From Virgibacillus siamensis (GTDB taxonomy: Bacteria; Bacillota; Bacilli; Bacillales; Amphibacillaceae): DNA of 64,000 bases. Location of the stretch: the NCBI RefSeq assembly GCF_900162695.1, contig NZ_FUIH01000007.1, positions 1,922,001 to 1,986,000 on the forward strand. Reading direction: 5' to 3'. Both the position numbers and the translations under genes were made by a program. Shown here piece after piece: positions 8,093 to 16,271 of the stretch (its first letter is position 1; each line of letters opens with the position of its first letter). The notes below the pieces were generated by a model, which worked only from the letters and a program-made list of their open reading frames with translations, was not told where the DNA came from and did not search any database.

Positions 8093-9799
8093 ATGATTCA
8101 AGGAATAGCAGCATCAAACGGGATAGCAATTGCCAAAGCATATATGCTCACTGCCCCGGACTTATCTTTTTCAAAAAACAACGCTGAAAATCCTAACCTG
8201 GAAGTGGAACGCCTTGAGAAGGCCCTGGAAGTTTCCAAACAGGAACTGGAAAAAATAAAAGCACATACAAAGAAAGAAATTGGTGACGAACATGCGGAGA
8301 TATTTTCTGCACATTTACTTGTCTTAAGTGATCCGGAATTGATTAATCCAATGAAGGAAAAAATCAATACCGAAAACGCAACGGCTGAGGCGGCACTTGA
8401 TGAAACAGCCAATATGTTCATTGAAATGTTCAAAAACATGGATAATGAATACATGCGGGAACGTGCAGCAGACATTCACGACGTTACAAAACGCGTGTTG
8501 GCACATCTGCTTGGTGTAACTTTTCCCGATCCGGCATTGATTGATGAAGAGGTTATCGTTATCGCAAACGACTTGACTCCATCCGACACGGCACAATTGA
8601 ACCGGCAGTTTGTAAAAGGTTTTGCAACCGACATCGGCGGCCGCACGTCACACTCGGCTATTATGGCGCGTTCACTTGAAATACCTGCTGTAGTTGGCAC
8701 AAAACAAGTTACGAAAGATATCCAAAAAGATGACATGATCATTGTAGACGGTATCGAGGGAAACGTCATCGTGAAGCCGTCTGATGAACAGTTGGCAGCT
8801 TATAAAGAAAAACAAGAAGCATTTGCGAAACAAAAAGAGGAATGGGCCAAGCTAAAGGATGAACCAACCATTGCTTCTGATGGTGAGCAAGTTGAACTTG
8901 GAGCAAATATTGGTACTCCGCAAGATGTGGAAGGTGTTCTCGATAATGGCGGTGAAGCTATTGGGTTATACCGGACAGAGTTTTTATACATGGGTAAAAA
9001 TGAACTTCCTACTGAAGAAGAACAATATGATGCCTATAAATCCGTGCTGGAACAGATGGGAAAAAAACCGGTAGTCGTCCGCACACTGGATATCGGCGGC
9101 GATAAGGAATTAAATTATCTGGATCTTCCCGAAGAACTAAACCCGTTCCTTGGCTTCCGGGCGATTCGATTTTGCCTGGAGAATACAGATGTGTTCCGTA
9201 CCCAATTACGTGCATTGCTGCGTGCAAGTGTACATGGCAACCTGAAAATTATGTTTCCGATGATTGCAACACTCGAAGAATTCCGCCAGGCTAAAGCAAT
9301 TCTGCTCGATGAAAAAGATAACCTTAAACAGGAAGGCGTAAAAGTTTCCGACCAAATTGAAGTCGGCATCATGGTCGAAATTCCATCCACTGCTGTAACG
9401 GCAAAACAATTTGCGAAAGAAGTGGACTTTTTCAGCATCGGTACGAACGATTTGATTCAATATACAATGGCGGCGGATCGGATGAATGAACGTGTATCCT
9501 ATTTATATCAGCCATATCACCCGGCAATTCTGAACCTTGTCAGCAATGTTATTGAGGCAGCGCATGCCGAAAATAAATGGGTCGGCATGTGCGGTGAAAT
9601 GGCCGGTGATCCGATTGCCATTCCAATTCTGCTTGGGCTCGGCCTGGATGAATTCAGCATGAGTGCAACATCCATTCTGCCAGCCCGCACACAAATCCGT
9701 GAGCTGTCGAAAGAGAAAATGGCTTCTTATAAAGATAAACTATTGTCTATGGCTACTGCCGAAGAAGTCATGGAATTTGTGAAAGAGAAAACGGAATAA
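8093..9799 (+). CDS. ptsI: PTS enzyme I (phosphoenolpyruvate-protein phosphotransferase)
   Basis: Enzyme I moves phosphate from phosphoenolpyruvate to HPr, feeding PTS sugar uptake and, here, probably DhaM and GlpK. From ATG 8093 (MIQGIAASNGIAIAKA) the protein has 568 residues. It shows the swivelling phosphohistidine domain with GGRTSHSAIMAR (His187), the PEP-binding barrel with FSIGTNDLIQYTMAADR and the active-site cysteine in GMCGEMAGD. An upstream in-frame start at 8033 adds 20 residues outside the family and is unlikely. It is odd that no ptsH lies upstream, as it does in the usual Bacillus ptsHI order. HPr must be encoded elsewhere. Confidence 0.96.
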   Translation: MIQGIAASNGIAIAKAYMLTAPDLSFSKNNAENPNLEVERLEKALEVSKQELEKIKAHTKKEIGDEHAEIFSAHLLVLSDPELINPMKEKINTENATAEAALDETANMFIEMFKNMDNEYMRERAADIHDVTKRVLAHLLGVTFPDPALIDEEVIVIANDLTPSDTAQLNRQFVKGFATDIGGRTSHSAIMARSLEIPAVVGTKQVTKDIQKDDMIIVDGIEGNVIVKPSDEQLAAYKEKQEAFAKQKEEWAKLKDEPTIASDGEQVELGANIGTPQDVEGVLDNGGEAIGLYRTEFLYMGKNELPTEEEQYDAYKSVLEQMGKKPVVVRTLDIGGDKELNYLDLPEELNPFLGFRAIRFCLENTDVFRTQLRALLRASVHGNLKIMFPMIATLEEFRQAKAILLDEKDNLKQEGVKVSDQIEVGIMVEIPSTAVTAKQFAKEVDFFSIGTNDLIQYTMAADRMNERVSYLYQPYHPAILNLVSNVIEAAHAENKWVGMCGEMAGDPIAIPILLGLGLDEFSMSATSILPARTQIRELSKEKMASYKDKLLSMATAEEVMEFVKEKTE

Positions 9800-9815
9800 T
9801 TTTTATAGCAACTTT

Positions 9816-9846
9816 GCCCGGACAACAATAAAGTCCGGGCTTTTTT
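9816..9846 (+). terminator. terminator of ptsI
   Basis: GCCCGGAC (9816-9823), a 9-base loop, GTCCGGGC (9833-9840), then TTTTTT. Confidence 0.9.
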
Positions 9847-9986
9847 CTCTTCCCGCATCCACAGTACTAAACCCACTTATACTCTAAAAATGATTGGAAT
9901 CATAAAAACTTTGTAATAACCCGTATCTTTTTACACCAATTTTTCGTTTATATGAGTGAAAGGAAAATATTAAGGAGTGATTTGCA

Positions 9987-10783
9987 ATGCGGCCGCATGT
10001 ACAAAAAGCTCTAGCCAAAGCGAATGAAAACTTTGAAAGTGCTGTTCAGCCATACTTGAATGACTTAAAAAACTATTGCTTGTCATTGACAAAATCATCA
10101 TGGGACGGCGAGGACCTGATGCAGGAAACGTTAATAAAAGCTTACAAAAGCTGGATTAAAAAACCAAAACAAGTATCCAAGGCTTATTTTTTCGAATTGC
10201 ATCCAATACATGGATAGATGGATTCCGAAAACGAAAGCCATCTGTAGATTTCAATCAGGAACTGTCCGAATTGATGGTAAAGGAAGAAATGGTATCCGAT
10301 GAATTGTATCACGCCATGGAATTATTACTGCGTGAACTTACACCTAAACAACGCTTGGCTATCTTATTGTCAGGTATGGATTATACTGCGCAGGAAACCG
10401 CACAGATGACAGGAACAAGTGAAGATGCAGTTAAAGCAGCTCTCCGAAGGGCCAGAAAAAGGTTGGAGCGGAGCAAACACGAAGATGATCAGAATATAGA
10501 TGATGACAGAATAAATACGTACATTACCGTATTGCAAAACGGTAATTCCGAAAAATTGATTGATCTTTACCAAAGAGAAATAATGGAACCGCTTCAGATA
10601 TCCAACCAATCTGCACATATTGGTCCCGGTTCACTTCCGTCATTGCAGCAAATTTCAGGCGCTGGTCTGTCATACATTCTTGTGGCAGTCCGGATTCAAA
10701 GCGGAAAAATGCTATTTATACCGTTTTACCGTTCAGAATGGCTGAATTTATGGTTAACACAGGGTTTTTCATTCGCGGCATAA
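9987..10783 (+). pseudogene. ECF-type sigma factor, frame broken in a T tract
   Basis: Two adjacent frames encode halves of one sigma-70-family protein. The first (from ATG 9987, RBS AAGGAG) carries region 2: LKNYCLSLTKSSWDGEDLMQ and YKSWIK. At the T6 tract 10187-10192 the frame runs into a stop at 10215. Adding one T restores AYFFRIASNTWIDGFRKRKP, a typical end of region 2, and continues into region 4 (LLRELTPKQRLAILLSGMDY through RRARKRLE). A C-terminal extension of about 95 residues follows, as in ECF groups with a fused regulatory domain. A mutation, a sequencing error, slippage or phase variation could explain the break. The second clpP starts 18 bases later with its own RBS, so the two look co-transcribed. 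Confidence 0.8.
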
Positions 10784-10801
10784 TGAAAGGAGTTATCAAG
10801 A

Positions 10802-11395
10802 ATGTCAAATGTCATTCCATATGTCGTTGATCAAACAAATCATGGAGAGCGATCCTATGATATTTATTCCAGGTTACTAAAAGACAGGGTAGTATTCCTT
10901 GGTACAGAAGTAAATGATGAAGTTGCGAATAGTGTCGTTGCACAGTTATTGTTTTTAGCTGCGGAGGATTCGGAAAAGGATATTTCACTATATATTAACA
11001 GCCCGGGAGGATCCATCACAGCAGGATTCGCAATTTATGATACAATGCAGTTTATTCAGCCGGATGTACAAACAATATGCACCGGATTTGCGGCGTCATT
11101 TGGTGCCATGCTGCTTGTAGCCGGAACAAAGGGTAAGCGGCTCGCGCTGCCAAACAGTGAAATCGTGATCCATCAGCCGTTGGGAGGGGCAAAGGGGCAG
11201 GCAAGTGATATTGAAATTAGTGCACGTCGTATTATCCAAACGCGAAAAAGGATTAACACTATTCTTTCCGAGCGTACCGGGCAACCAATTGATAGAATCA
11301 ATAAAGATACAGATCGTGATTATTTCATGACAGCGGAAGAAGCCAAAGAATACGGGATGATTGACAAAGTTGTAAAATCAGTGGATTCGGTATAA
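10802..11395 (+). CDS. clpP: ATP-dependent Clp protease proteolytic subunit, second copy
   Basis: A 197-residue ClpP with a complete catalytic triad: Ser99 in GFAASFGA, His124 in VIHQPLGG, and the acid in DTDRD (169-173). It is clearly homologous to the main ClpP at 37145 but differs in the active-site neighbourhood (GFAASFGAMLLVAGTKGKR against GMAASMGAFLLAAGEKGKR). ClpP forms 14-mers that degrade proteins delivered by ClpX or ClpC. This copy follows the sigma-factor gene with an AAAGGAG site and lacks the CtsR box of the main copy, so it is probably under different control. It might form mixed rings or serve a special condition; neither can be seen here. Confidence 0.93.
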   Translation: MSNVIPYVVDQTNHGERSYDIYSRLLKDRVVFLGTEVNDEVANSVVAQLLFLAAEDSEKDISLYINSPGGSITAGFAIYDTMQFIQPDVQTICTGFAASFGAMLLVAGTKGKRLALPNSEIVIHQPLGGAKGQASDIEISARRIIQTRKRINTILSERTGQPIDRINKDTDRDYFMTAEEAKEYGMIDKVVKSVDSV

Positions 11396-11430
11396 CCCCC
11401 GAATTATCCCTTGAACTTCGCACAAATGAC

Positions 11431-11560
11431 AGGCTGGGACAAAAGTGTTTACCAAAAAACTGAACAACTAATTGGATAATGGAGTGTATAGCCGCTCCGG
11501 AAATTCCCGATTGTTCGGCTTTTGAATTACACGTTTTTAATATGTCCCGGCCCCTTTTTT
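11431..11560 (+). repeat. GGCTGGGACA-type intergenic element ending in a terminator
   Basis: The outer arms GGCTGGGACA (11432-11441) and TGTCCCGGCC (11543-11552) pair over 10 bp with one G-U and are followed by TTTTTT (11555-11560). Inside are further pairings: GAACAA with TTGTTC, and GGAG with CTCC. Elements of about 130 nt with these ends are, to my knowledge, dispersed in intergenic regions of Bacillaceae. Here it would terminate the clpP transcript. It sits between convergent genes. Confidence 0.7.
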
Positions 11561-11572
11561 CAAGCTAGTGTA

Positions 11573-12160
11573 TCATTCCGATACGATCTCCAGTTTTTCT
11601 TCAATCGGTGTCCTTCCTTTATCCCGTGGTATTTTTGCGGGGTACCCGATTTGCATTACTGCAGCAATTTTAAACCTTTCTGGATCCAATCCGATATCCT
11701 TGGAAAAACCGGTATCATGCATATACGGGGTGATTGTCCAAAGCATTCCGACACCAAATTCCCATGCAGCCAACTGAGCATTTTGAATAAATGCACAGAC
11801 AGAAGCGTATTCCTCCTCATAACGCACGGGATCTTCTTCTTTTTCAAAAAAGATGACCGCATGGTGCGGTATTTTCAAAAGGAATTCCCGCATTGACTCT
11901 GTCATCTTAATTGTCTTTGGGTCATCATCAGTTTTCAGCATTCCAATTCGCTGATAGCTTTTAAGTATCGCATTAACAAATTCACGTTTGCCATTTTCCT
12001 GGTAGATTTTTATGTTCCACGGTTCTTTCATATAATGCGTTGGCGCATACGTGCCATAAGAAAATATTCTTTTTAAAATTGACATATCCACTTCGCTGCT
12101 TTTAAAACTGTGAACGGACCTGCGTTGTTTGATTGCATCCAGTAACTCGATGGTCATCAC
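11573..12160 (-). CDS. nitroreductase-family protein
   Basis: A 194-195 residue FMN-dependent oxidoreductase-fold protein. The opening IELLDAIKQRRSVHSFKSSE is the family signature (RRSVxxF binds the FMN phosphate), and the later GVGMLWTITPY and YPAKIPRDKGRTPIEEKLE match the dimer and flavin-binding segments. The family reduces nitroaromatics, quinones or flavins with NAD(P)H; the substrate here is unknown. It starts at GTG 12160 or ATG 12157, 11 bases behind the nucleoside hydrolase gene, so the two probably form an operon. Confidence 0.85.
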   Translation of the reverse strand: MMTIELLDAIKQRRSVHSFKSSEVDMSILKRIFSYGTYAPTHYMKEPWNIKIYQENGKREFVNAILKSYQRIGMLKTDDDPKTIKMTESMREFLLKIPHHAVIFFEKEEDPVRYEEEYASVCAFIQNAQLAAWEFGVGMLWTITPYMHDTGFSKDIGLDPERFKIAAVMQIGYPAKIPRDKGRTPIEEKLEIVSE

Positions 12161-12171
12161 CCTTTTTTCTT

Positions 12172-13131
12172 TTAGTCGGACTGTTGAAGTGACATCGTTG
12201 TCATAAAATCCATGTAAAACTTTTTATAATCCATGGCAAACGCAATTCGTTGCGGCCGAACTTTATCTTTTTCTTCCATTGGACCACCGGGACGAATATC
12301 CGCGATACTCTGCCCGCGTGCAACACCAGTTTCCTGCTGCACTATTTTAACCGGCAGTGTCCGGTATGTGAACATATCTTCATGAATAATGGCCATTAAC
12401 GTAACCACATCATGCATTGGGCCACCCCGGATATCGGGATAAATTTGTTTATAGTAATTGTAATAATAATCAAGCATCGGTTTGATAATATCCAATTTCC
12501 CAACCTGATCGATATAATCGGTCATCTTAGGTGTGACCACCGCTTTTTGTGTCACATTCAACGGAAGAATGGTTACGTCCCGAGCATATTTTAACACAAT
12601 CTGGGCTGCGATAGGGTCTCCATAAAAATTCGCTTCTGATACAGCGGTTACATTTCCCGGAACCCAAAACGCCCCGCCCATAATATAATACTGTTTTATA
12701 TTATCCATCAATGACTGATATAAGATAAACATGGTTGCGAGCGATGTAAGCCGCCCAATATTGACGATGATTAATTCATCTTTGTATTCATTAATGATAT
12801 CGACAACCTTGGAAAAGTTTTCGACAACTTCATTTTCTTCAGCCTCTGGCGGGATAATCGGACCAAGCCCGTATTCGCCGTGAATTTCCGGAAAATACTT
12901 CGGATTCTCCCCTGTCATCGGGTTTTCTGCACCACCCATAATAATAACCCGATTCCCTATATCTAACAGTTCCCGTATATAATTTACATTAGCCAGCGCA
13001 TTTTCTCTTGAAATATTTCCATAATCGGCCACTACCCCAATTATATCAATCTCATCCTTAAAAAAAGAATAAATAAGTGCAATCGTATCATCTATTCCGA
13101 TATCCCCGAAAAGCAATACTTTTTTGACCAT
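12172..13131 (-). CDS. nucleoside hydrolase (IUNH family)
   Basis: The 319-residue protein resembles inosine/uridine-preferring nucleoside N-ribohydrolases, which release the base from ribonucleosides. The N-terminal calcium motif reads FGDIGIDDTIAL at 8-19. Relative to the usual DTDPGIDD the first aspartate is glycine, but the residues equivalent to Asp10, Asp14 and Asp15 of the Crithidia enzyme remain. A C-terminal aspartate ligand is seen in MHDVVTLMAI. The RBS is GGTGGGGTAGAGG. No signal peptide is present. It lies between eno and the nitroreductase gene, with phased repeat array 2 directly upstream. Base specificity is unknown. Confidence 0.85.
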   Translation of the reverse strand: MVKKVLLFGDIGIDDTIALIYSFFKDEIDIIGVVADYGNISRENALANVNYIRELLDIGNRVIIMGGAENPMTGENPKYFPEIHGEYGLGPIIPPEAEENEVVENFSKVVDIINEYKDELIIVNIGRLTSLATMFILYQSLMDNIKQYYIMGGAFWVPGNVTAVSEANFYGDPIAAQIVLKYARDVTILPLNVTQKAVVTPKMTDYIDQVGKLDIIKPMLDYYYNYYKQIYPDIRGGPMHDVVTLMAIIHEDMFTYRTLPVKIVQQETGVARGQSIADIRPGGPMEEKDKVRPQRIAFAMDYKKFYMDFMTTMSLQQSD

Positions 13132-13170
13132 CCTCTACCCCACCTTTAATAGGAATTGATTTATCAACAG

Positions 13171-13200
13171 ATTATTCCAGAGAAAGGTGTCCTGTGTTAA
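13171..13200 (-). promoter_or_regulatory. possible promoter of the nucleoside hydrolase gene
   Basis: TTAACA (13195-13200), 18 bases, AATAAT (13171-13176) on minus. It is a weak match. It lies immediately downstream of repeat array 2, the same placement seen at smpB and pgk. Confidence 0.35.
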
Positions 13201-13219
13201 TGGGATCAGGAAATCTGCA

Positions 13220-13288
13220 TTTGGAAGGGCATATTCGCGTGTTTGGAGGGTGTCTTCGCACGTTTGATGGCAGGTTCGCACGTTTGGA
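13220..13288. repeat. phased array 2 (TTCGCACGTTTGGA, 4 degenerate copies)
   Basis: On plus, TTTGGA or TTTGAT occurs at 13220, 13242, 13263 and 13283, spaced 22, 21 and 20 bases. Copies 2-4 are preceded by TTCGCGTG or TTCGCACG. The spacer bases differ. It lies between the eno terminator and the start of the nucleoside hydrolase gene, and has the same pitch and setting as arrays 1 and 3 but a different word. Confidence 0.65.
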
Positions 13289-13369
13289 TAAACGCTTTGT
13301 AAGGAGGAGTTGAATTTCGATTCTTCATTATTGCAATAAACGAAAAGAGGAGGCATCTATTATTCCAAA

Positions 13370-13396
13370 CAAAAAAGAGCGGAAAAATCCGCTCTT
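13370..13396 (-). terminator. terminator of eno
   Basis: On minus, AAGAGCGGA and TCCGCTCTT (13375-13396) form a hairpin followed by TTTTTTG. It ends the glycolytic operon. Confidence 0.85.
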
Positions 13397-13402
13397 CCTT
13401 CA

Positions 13403-14686
13403 TTACTTCAAGTTATAAAATGATTTTAAGCCGCCGTACTCACCCATTCCGGCTAATTCATCTTCAATGCGAAGCAGTTGATTGTACTTCGCAACACGGT
13501 CTGTACGTGATGGTGCGCCGGTTTTTATTTGTCCGGCGTTTGTTGCAACAGCGATATCCGCAATCGTTGCGTCTTCTGTTTCGCCGGAACGATGTGAGAT
13601 AACTGCTGTGTAGCCGGCTCGCTTGGCCATTTCGACAGCTTCGAACGTTTCGGTCAACGTTCCGATCTGGTTTACTTTAACCAGTATGGAGTTGCCAACA
13701 CCTTGTTCAATGCCCTGCGACAATTTGCTTGTGTTCGTTACAAATAAATCGTCACCAACCAGTTGCACACGGTCGCCGATACGATCGGTCAGAAGTTTGT
13801 GACCTTCCCAGTCATTTTCATCCAGACCGTCTTCAATGGAGATAATTGGATATTTGTTAATGAGCACTTCGTACCAATCAACCATTTCGGCGGAAGTTCG
13901 GACTACACCTTCACCTTTCAGATTATACTTTCCATCTTCGTAAATTTCGGAAGAGGCAACATCCATTGCAAGCTTTACTTCCTCACCAGGCTTGTAGCCT
14001 GCTGCTTCGATTGCTTCCACGATTGTTTCCAATGCTTCTTCATTTGATTTCAGGTTTGGTGCAAAGCCGCCTTCATCACCGACACCGGTGTTATAACCTT
14101 TGGATTTCAGTACATTTTTTAATGCATGAAAAATTTCCGCACCGGTACGCAATGCTTCCTTAAATGTTGGAGCAGCAACCGGCATAATCATAAATTCCTG
14201 AATATCCACATTGTTATCGGCATGTTCACCACCGTTTAAGATATTCATCATTGGTGTAGGCAATGTTTTTGCATTAAACCCGCCAAGATAGTTATACAGT
14301 GGCAATCCAAGATAGCTTGACGCAGCGTGGGCTGCTGCCATGGATACACCAAGAATGGCATTGGCACCAAGATTTCTCTTGTTTTCGGTACCATCCAGCT
14401 CAATCATGATTTGGTCAATGATATTTTGACGTGTCACATCAACACCGAGCAGTTCCGGTGCAATCACGTCATTTACGTTCTGCACTGCTTTTTCGACACC
14501 TTTTCCAAGATAACGGTTCTTATCACCGTCACGAAGCTCAACCGCTTCATATTCACCTGTTGATGCACCACTTGGCACCAATGCGGCACCAAACGCACCG
14601 GATTCGGTGGATACTTCCACTTCTACTGTTGGATTTCCTCTTGAGTCTAATACTTCACGTGCATATACGTCTGTAATGTATGGCAT
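13403..14686 (-). CDS. eno: enolase (phosphopyruvate hydratase)
   Basis: Converts 2-phosphoglycerate to phosphoenolpyruvate. The 427-residue protein has the family opening YITDVYAREVLDSRGNPTVE, GASTGEYEAVELRDGD (substrate-loop serine), the Mg-binding region in ISIEDGLDENDWEGH and the signature SHRSGETEDATIADIAV. ATG 14686 has AGGGAG 8 bases upstream; a GTG one codon earlier is less likely. It is the last gene of the pgk-tpi-pgm-eno run, 46 bases behind pgm, and ends at a strong terminator. Confidence 0.98.
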   Translation of the reverse strand: MPYITDVYAREVLDSRGNPTVEVEVSTESGAFGAALVPSGASTGEYEAVELRDGDKNRYLGKGVEKAVQNVNDVIAPELLGVDVTRQNIIDQIMIELDGTENKRNLGANAILGVSMAAAHAASSYLGLPLYNYLGGFNAKTLPTPMMNILNGGEHADNNVDIQEFMIMPVAAPTFKEALRTGAEIFHALKNVLKSKGYNTGVGDEGGFAPNLKSNEEALETIVEAIEAAGYKPGEEVKLAMDVASSEIYEDGKYNLKGEGVVRTSAEMVDWYEVLINKYPIISIEDGLDENDWEGHKLLTDRIGDRVQLVGDDLFVTNTSKLSQGIEQGVGNSILVKVNQIGTLTETFEAVEMAKRAGYTAVISHRSGETEDATIADIAVATNAGQIKTGAPSRTDRVAKYNQLLRIEDELAGMGEYGGLKSFYNLK

Positions 14687-14732
14687 CACAATCGCTCCCT
14701 TATTTTCTTGAATACATTTAGTTTACCATGAA

Positions 14733-16271
14733 TCATTTTTTAATTAACGTTTCACCAGTCATTTCAGCTGATTTTTCTACATCGAGTAAATCAAGCAATG
14801 TTGGTGACAGATCCGCTAGAATTCCACCTTCGCGAAGTTCAGCATCTTCTTTTGTCACGATAACAGGTACTGGATTTGTCGTATGCGTAGTCATCGGTTC
14901 ATCTTCCATCGTGACCACTTCATCTGAGTTACCATGATCGGCAGTAATAATTGCATTTCCGCCAAGATCGAGAATTTTATCCACGACCTTTCCAAGGCAT
15001 TCATCAACTGCTTCAATCGCCTTGATGGTTGGTTCGAGCTTGCCTGAATGACCAACCATGTCCGGGTTGGCAAAATTCAGTATGATAGCATTGGGCTGCC
15101 CGGAGTCCAGTTCCTTCAAGAGCGCATCTGTTACCTCGAATGCACTCATTTCCGGCTTCAAATCATATGTTGCCACTTTTGGTGAATCAATCAGAACCCG
15201 CTTTTCACCGGGGAATTCCTGCTCACGACCGCCGCTCATGAAAAAGGTTACATGCGGATATTTTTCCGTTTCGGCAATACGCAGCTGGTTCATGTTGTTC
15301 TGTGACAGCACCTCACCGACTGTATTATCCAAATTCACTGGATTATAAGCTACATAACCATCAATTGATTCACTGAAATTCGTCAGCATGACAAAGTCCA
15401 GATTTTTAGGTACTGCATCACCACGATCAAAGTCATGAAAATCCTCATTGGCAAACGTGCGGGAAATTTGAATTGCCCGGTCAGGACGGAAGTTGTAAAA
15501 GATAATAGAATCCCCATCCTGCACCTTGCCGATTGGCTCATCGTTTTTATCAGTCAGTACAGACGGAATAACAAACTCATCATAAATTCCATTTTCATAA
15601 GAATCATCAACAAGCTCATATGGATCTTTATATTTCGGTCCCTCACCATATACCATGGCATCATAAGCTTTTTTAACACGTTCCCACCGTTTGTCGCGGT
15701 CCATTGAATAATACCTTCCTGAAATGGTTGCCAGTTGACCGATACCATATGCTTTCATTTTTTCTTCGGTTTGTTTAATATATTTCTTCGCCGTTTGCGG
15801 TCCGACATCACGGCCATCCAAAAAGGCATGAACATAAACATCCTGCAGGTCATTGTCACTGGCCAATTTCAGCAATGCAAACAAATGGTTAATATGACTG
15901 TGCACACCGCCATCTGAAAGCAGGCCAAATATATGCAGTGCTTTACCTTTTTCTTTTGCATTTTGAATTGATTTCAGAAAAGCTTCTTTTTCAAAAAAGT
16001 CACCTTCCTCAATGGACAGGTTTACCCGTGTCAGACTTTGATATACGATACGGCCGGCACCGATATTTAAATGCCCTACTTCCGAATTCCCCATTTGCCC
16101 TTCCGGAAGTCCGACCGCCTTACCACTGGCATTCAGCTGGTTATGCGGGTATTTCTTCCAAAACCGGTCAAAATTAGGTGTTTTTGCTTGTTTTACTGCA
16201 TTACCCTTTTCCTCACCCCGGATACCAAAACCATCAAGAATGATCAAGGCAGCTAGTTTATCCTGATTCAT
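14733..16271 (-). CDS. gpmI: 2,3-bisphosphoglycerate-independent phosphoglycerate mutase
   Basis: Interconverts 3- and 2-phosphoglycerate through a phosphoserine intermediate and needs manganese. The 512-residue protein of the alkaline-phosphatase superfamily shows LIILDGFGIR (metal Asp13), the catalytic serine in QMGNSEVGHLNIGAGR (Ser63) and the C-terminal metal site ITADHGNSDEV. Its start codon overlaps the tpi stop by 4 bases (ATGA), suggesting translational coupling. In Bacillus this enzyme is pH- and manganese-sensitive and essential for sporulation. That is family knowledge, not visible here. Confidence 0.97.
   Translation of the reverse strand: MNQDKLAALIILDGFGIRGEEKGNAVKQAKTPNFDRFWKKYPHNQLNASGKAVGLPEGQMGNSEVGHLNIGAGRIVYQSLTRVNLSIEEGDFFEKEAFLKSIQNAKEKGKALHIFGLLSDGGVHSHINHLFALLKLASDNDLQDVYVHAFLDGRDVGPQTAKKYIKQTEEKMKAYGIGQLATISGRYYSMDRDKRWERVKKAYDAMVYGEGPKYKDPYELVDDSYENGIYDEFVIPSVLTDKNDEPIGKVQDGDSIIFYNFRPDRAIQISRTFANEDFHDFDRGDAVPKNLDFVMLTNFSESIDGYVAYNPVNLDNTVGEVLSQNNMNQLRIAETEKYPHVTFFMSGGREQEFPGEKRVLIDSPKVATYDLKPEMSAFEVTDALLKELDSGQPNAIILNFANPDMVGHSGKLEPTIKAIEAVDECLGKVVDKILDLGGNAIITADHGNSDEVVTMEDEPMTTHTTNPVPVIVTKEDAELREGGILADLSPTLLDLLDVEKSAEMTGETLIKK

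Noticed and set aside
9914..9950. ECF-type autoregulatory promoter before the sigma factor gene (AATAACC and CGTTTA)
   Set aside because: About 24 bases separate the two elements instead of the usual 16-17.
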